Source: Alphaproteobacteria bacterium (GTDB taxonomy: Bacteria > Pseudomonadota > Alphaproteobacteria > Sphingomonadales > Emcibacteraceae). Taken from it: 9,880 nucleotides of DNA. Numbering within the stretch: position 1 is the stretch's first letter; every line of letters begins with the position of its first letter. The DNA lies in contig JAADGA010000021.1 in assembly GCA_013152615.1 (NCBI GenBank), positions 1 to 9,880 of the forward strand. Direction: 5' to 3'. The position numbers were made by a program, and so were the translations under genes. This document shows, one piece after another, positions 7,271 through 9,880 of the stretch. The notes beneath the pieces are model-generated. The model worked only from the letters and a program-made list of their open reading frames with translations. It made no database searches and was not told the DNA's origin.

Positions 7271-7538
7271 ATTTTTACGAATCTCACTCCGGGGTAAAGA
7301 CGAATGGCCGGTGAAATAGTGGAAAAAATCATTGATAAATAATCCCTGGGTCATGGCACGACGGGCTTCGCCGCCCACGCATACTTGTAAACAGGTTAAC
7401 ATTTTTTAATTATTTTTTCCACTATTTATGCCGCGCTGCGTCTTTACCGGATAGTGACGGCTGAGGCGGGAGTTTTCCAATCAGCTCACTGTGAATGAAA
7501 AGCAAAATTTTAAACAAAATATTAACAGGGAGAAATAA
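7271..7538. promoter_or_regulatory. Divergent control region between sigma factor and second receptor
   Basis: Two divergently transcribed genes start on either side, so this should carry promoters for the regulatory cluster and for the second receptor. Both ends (around 7390-7430 and 7495-7540) are very AT-rich and flank a GC-richer centre. A short palindrome TCACTGTGA lies at 7486-7494. TTGGAA on the minus strand near 7480 is a weak -35-like hexamer without a clear -10 partner. I could not identify a FecI-type promoter with confidence. The segment 7271-7402 remains open in the sigma-factor frame and might encode an N-terminal extension, but it has no ribosome binding site and its composition does not look like part of the sigma fold. 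Confidence 0.4.
7527..7533 (+). promoter_or_regulatory. Ribosome binding site of the second receptor
   Basis: AGGGAGA lies five bases before the ATG at 7539, a strong Shine-Dalgarno sequence in an otherwise A-rich leader. It fixes the start of the receptor, which is followed directly by a complete signal peptide. Confidence 0.75.
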
Positions 7539-9880
7539 ATGTTCCAAAATAAATCATTTTCAGGCCCACAAAGGCGGTCCGTTGGCCGAATCATGGCGAC
7601 GACGGCCCTTTGTTCCAGTTTTCTGGTGCTGGCCTCAACCTTAACAGTGGCGGCGGCTGAAAAAGCGGCCAACAAGAAAAACGCCGCCGAACTGGTGATG
7701 GAAGAAGTGGTCTCACTCGGCACCAGAAGTGCAAAGCCCCGCTCTGTAACCGATTCTCCGGTACCGATTGATGTTATCAGTGGCAAGAATTTCACCGCTG
7801 GCGGTAATACCGCCGACATCACCGATAATCTGCGTGATCTGATCCCGTCCTTTACCGCAACCCCGGCGACCGGTGATGGCAGTGCCTTTGTCAGGCCGAC
7901 ATCCCTGCGTGGCATGGCCCCCGATCAGACCCTGGTTATGATCAACGGCAAACGCCAGCATCGCTCCGCACTGGTGCAGTTCTTTGCTCCTGCTGCCGGT
8001 AACGGTTCCCAGGGTGTCGACATTGGTATGATTCCCGGCATGGCCGTGAAACGGGTCGAAGTATTGCGCGACGGTGCCGCCGCCCAGTATGGCTCTGATG
8101 CCATCGCCGGTGTCATCAATTTTGAAATGAAAAACGCCTCCGAAGGCGGGATGATTAATCTGCAATATGGTAAATATTACCGTGGCGAAAGAAGTTACAA
8201 GATCGGGGCAAATGTTGGTTTGCCTCTTGGTCCCAAGGGCTTTGTCAACCTGACTGCCGAATATAGCAATAATCAGGCCCTGTCCCGGGGACTTCAGCGG
8301 CCCGACGCCCAGGCATTGATTGATTCCGGCCTGAAGGGTGTGGGCGCGGATACCCCGTTTGGTGATGCCCCGCTGGCTCAGACCTGGGGTCGTCCCCAGA
8401 CCAGAGGCGGACGCTTTTTCCTCAATTCCGGGGTTGATCTGAATGATAATGCCCATCTTTATTTCTTCGGCAACTATGCCAAGACTGATGGCAGGTACCG
8501 GTTCTTCTACCGTAATCCCAATCATTCCACGATCAAGGCTCTGAAAAAATTACCGGGCTTTACCGGACTGCCGGTTGGCTATACCCCGTTCCTTGATGGT
8601 AATCAGACTGATTTCAGTGCGGTTGGCGGTGTCAAGGGTGACTTCAGCTCTATTGAGAATATGACCTACGACTTCAGTGTCGGCTATGGTGAAAACAAGC
8701 TGAGGTATTTCCTTAACAATACCACCAATCCATCCCTTGGCCTGAATTCCAGCGGTCAGCCCGCCCAGAGAAATTTCCATGTCGGTGGCTATGACCAGAA
8801 AGAAGTTGACATCAACGCTGATTTTTCTGTTCCGGTCAGCGATAATATCAATTTCGCCTTCGGTAGTGAATGGCGCAAGGAAACCTATGTCGTCCATGCC
8901 GGGGAACCCAATTCCTACAAGGGCATGGGATCAAACGGCCTGAACGGCTTCCGGCCCGCAGATTCAGGCTCCTTCAGCCGCAACAACTATGCGTTCTATG
9001 TCGATATTGAACATGATATTACCGAGAAATTCATGATGCAATATGCCGGACGTTTCGAACGTTTCAGTGATTTCGGCAGTACGGTAAACGGCAAACTGGC
9101 CGCGCGGTACACGGTCTCACCTGCGTTGACGTTACGCGGGGCGATCTCCACCGGCTTCCATGCTCCGACCCCCGGACAGCAGAATGTTAAAACCACCATC
9201 ACTACTTTTGATGGCACCACCGGCCAACAGGTTGAAGAAGGCCTTATTCGCTCAACCGATCCGGCGGCGGTTGCCAATGGCGGCGCCCCTCTGAGACAGG
9301 AAACTGCGGTTAACTACAGTCTGGGCTTCACCAGTGATCTTAGCGATAATACTACATTTACTGCGGATTATTACCGCATTGATGTCAAACATCGTATCTA
9401 TCGTACCGGTAATATTCCGGTGGTTGGGTCACCGAGTGCAAGTATTTCATTCTATACCAACGCGCTCAACACCCGCTCGCAAGGTGTCGATCTGGTGTTA
9501 ACATCGCATCATGAGTGGACGGAAGATGCCAGTACTGATCTCTCCTTTGCCCTGAGTTACAATAACTTTACTGTAACCGGACAGACTGCTGTCATAACCC
9601 CGGCTGGTCCGGTCAATCCGGTTAGTGTGGCAACCATCGAGGATATTCAGAACAACTATCCAAAAGTACGGTTTGTTCTGACGACGAACACCACCATTGG
9701 TGACAAATGGACCTTCATGGCGCGGGCTAATTTCTATGGCCGGCATTATGATGAACGGGGCCGTATCGGTGCCGCAGTCAATCCAACCTCCCCGATCAAT
9801 CCTACGATCTATTTTGATATGGAGCTGGGCTATCAGGTTACCGAGAATGTCCGGCTGGTTGCTGGCGGGATGAATGTCTT
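7539..9880 (+). CDS. TonB-dependent outer-membrane receptor without STN domain (3' end beyond window)
   Basis: The frame is open from 7539 to the right edge (780 codons plus two bases). The signal peptide has a basic stretch (PQRRSVGR, 10-17), a hydrophobic core and a likely cleavage after VAAA (37-40). Only ten residues separate this from a TonB-box-like segment (ELVMEEVVSLGTR, 51-63), so there is no room for an STN domain. The plug carries LRGMAPDQTLVMINGKRQH and VLRDGAAAQYGSDAIAGVIN, nearly the same as the receptor at 2654-5515. The barrels also match, for example ETAVNYSLGF followed by TADYYRIDV. The two are therefore paralogues. The visible end (VRLVAGGMNV) aligns with VRITVGANNI of the first receptor, implying about 50 missing residues. 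Its only cysteine is in the signal peptide, unlike its paralogue. Energy-dependent uptake is the expected role. The substrate is unknown, and lack of STN suggests it does not signal through the FecR protein. Confidence 0.94.
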   Translation, partial: MFQNKSFSGPQRRSVGRIMATTALCSSFLVLASTLTVAAAEKAANKKNAAELVMEEVVSLGTRSAKPRSVTDSPVPIDVISGKNFTAGGNTADITDNLRDLIPSFTATPATGDGSAFVRPTSLRGMAPDQTLVMINGKRQHRSALVQFFAPAAGNGSQGVDIGMIPGMAVKRVEVLRDGAAAQYGSDAIAGVINFEMKNASEGGMINLQYGKYYRGERSYKIGANVGLPLGPKGFVNLTAEYSNNQALSRGLQRPDAQALIDSGLKGVGADTPFGDAPLAQTWGRPQTRGGRFFLNSGVDLNDNAHLYFFGNYAKTDGRYRFFYRNPNHSTIKALKKLPGFTGLPVGYTPFLDGNQTDFSAVGGVKGDFSSIENMTYDFSVGYGENKLRYFLNNTTNPSLGLNSSGQPAQRNFHVGGYDQKEVDINADFSVPVSDNINFAFGSEWRKETYVVHAGEPNSYKGMGSNGLNGFRPADSGSFSRNNYAFYVDIEHDITEKFMMQYAGRFERFSDFGSTVNGKLAARYTVSPALTLRGAISTGFHAPTPGQQNVKTTITTFDGTTGQQVEEGLIRSTDPAAVANGGAPLRQETAVNYSLGFTSDLSDNTTFTADYYRIDVKHRIYRTGNIPVVGSPSASISFYTNALNTRSQGVDLVLTSHHEWTEDASTDLSFALSYNNFTVTGQTAVITPAGPVNPVSVATIEDIQNNYPKVRFVLTTNTTIGDKWTFMARANFYGRHYDERGRIGAAVNPTSPINPTIYFDMELGYQVTENVRLVAGGMNV

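Noticed and set aside
7486..7494. TCACTGTGA as a CRP/FNR-type operator
   Set aside because: The half-sites are in the reverse order and lack the six-base spacer of the TGTGA-N6-TCACA pattern. A nine-base palindrome is expected by chance.
7713..8525. Minus-strand reading frame of 270 codons opposite the second receptor
   Set aside because: It is a shadow of the receptor frame: the sense strand has signal peptide, TonB box, plug and barrel in one continuous frame with a strong ribosome site.

Overview
The window looks like chromosomal DNA of a Gram-negative bacterium, most likely an alphaproteobacterium of moderate G+C. The evidence is two outer-membrane TonB-dependent receptors, a FecI/FecR-type cell-surface signalling pair and proteobacterial-style signal peptides. 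No rRNA, tRNA, phage, insertion sequence or CRISPR sequence was seen, and a finer taxonomic placement cannot be supported from this sequence alone.

Layout: (1) 1-1509, minus strand: the first 503 codons of an unrecognised exported protein that runs off the left edge inside a 27-bp tandem repeat coding for Gly/Asn/Thr. (2) 1510-1767: AT-rich divergent promoter region. (3) 1768-2604, plus strand: cobA, uroporphyrinogen-III C-methyltransferase, standing alone. (4) 2605-2653: short convergent gap. (5) 7270-2654, minus strand: a three-gene cluster in the order ECF sigma factor, FecR-type anti-sigma regulator, and TonB-dependent receptor with an N-terminal STN signalling domain. A hairpin lies between the last two genes. 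(6) 7271-7538: divergent control region. (7) 7539-9880, plus strand: a second receptor, related to the first but without an STN domain, cut by the right edge about 50 residues before its expected end.

How the genes probably work together: by analogy with the Fec/Fox/Fpv systems, the STN domain of the first receptor would report ligand binding to the periplasmic part of the FecR-like protein. That protein would then release or activate the sigma factor, which transcribes the receptor gene or genes. The second receptor starts back-to-back with the sigma gene and is a plausible further target or an alternative transporter for a related ligand. The substrate cannot be read from the sequence. CobA feeds siroheme or cobalamin synthesis, and its link to the receptors is positional only.

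Overall this is a recognisable type of locus rather than a clearly new system. The less ordinary points are the pairing of a signalling and a non-signalling paralogous receptor around one regulator pair, three close cysteine pairs found only in the signalling receptor, a terminator-like hairpin facing against the operon, the N-terminal extension of the sigma factor, and the unrecognised repeat protein at the left edge.
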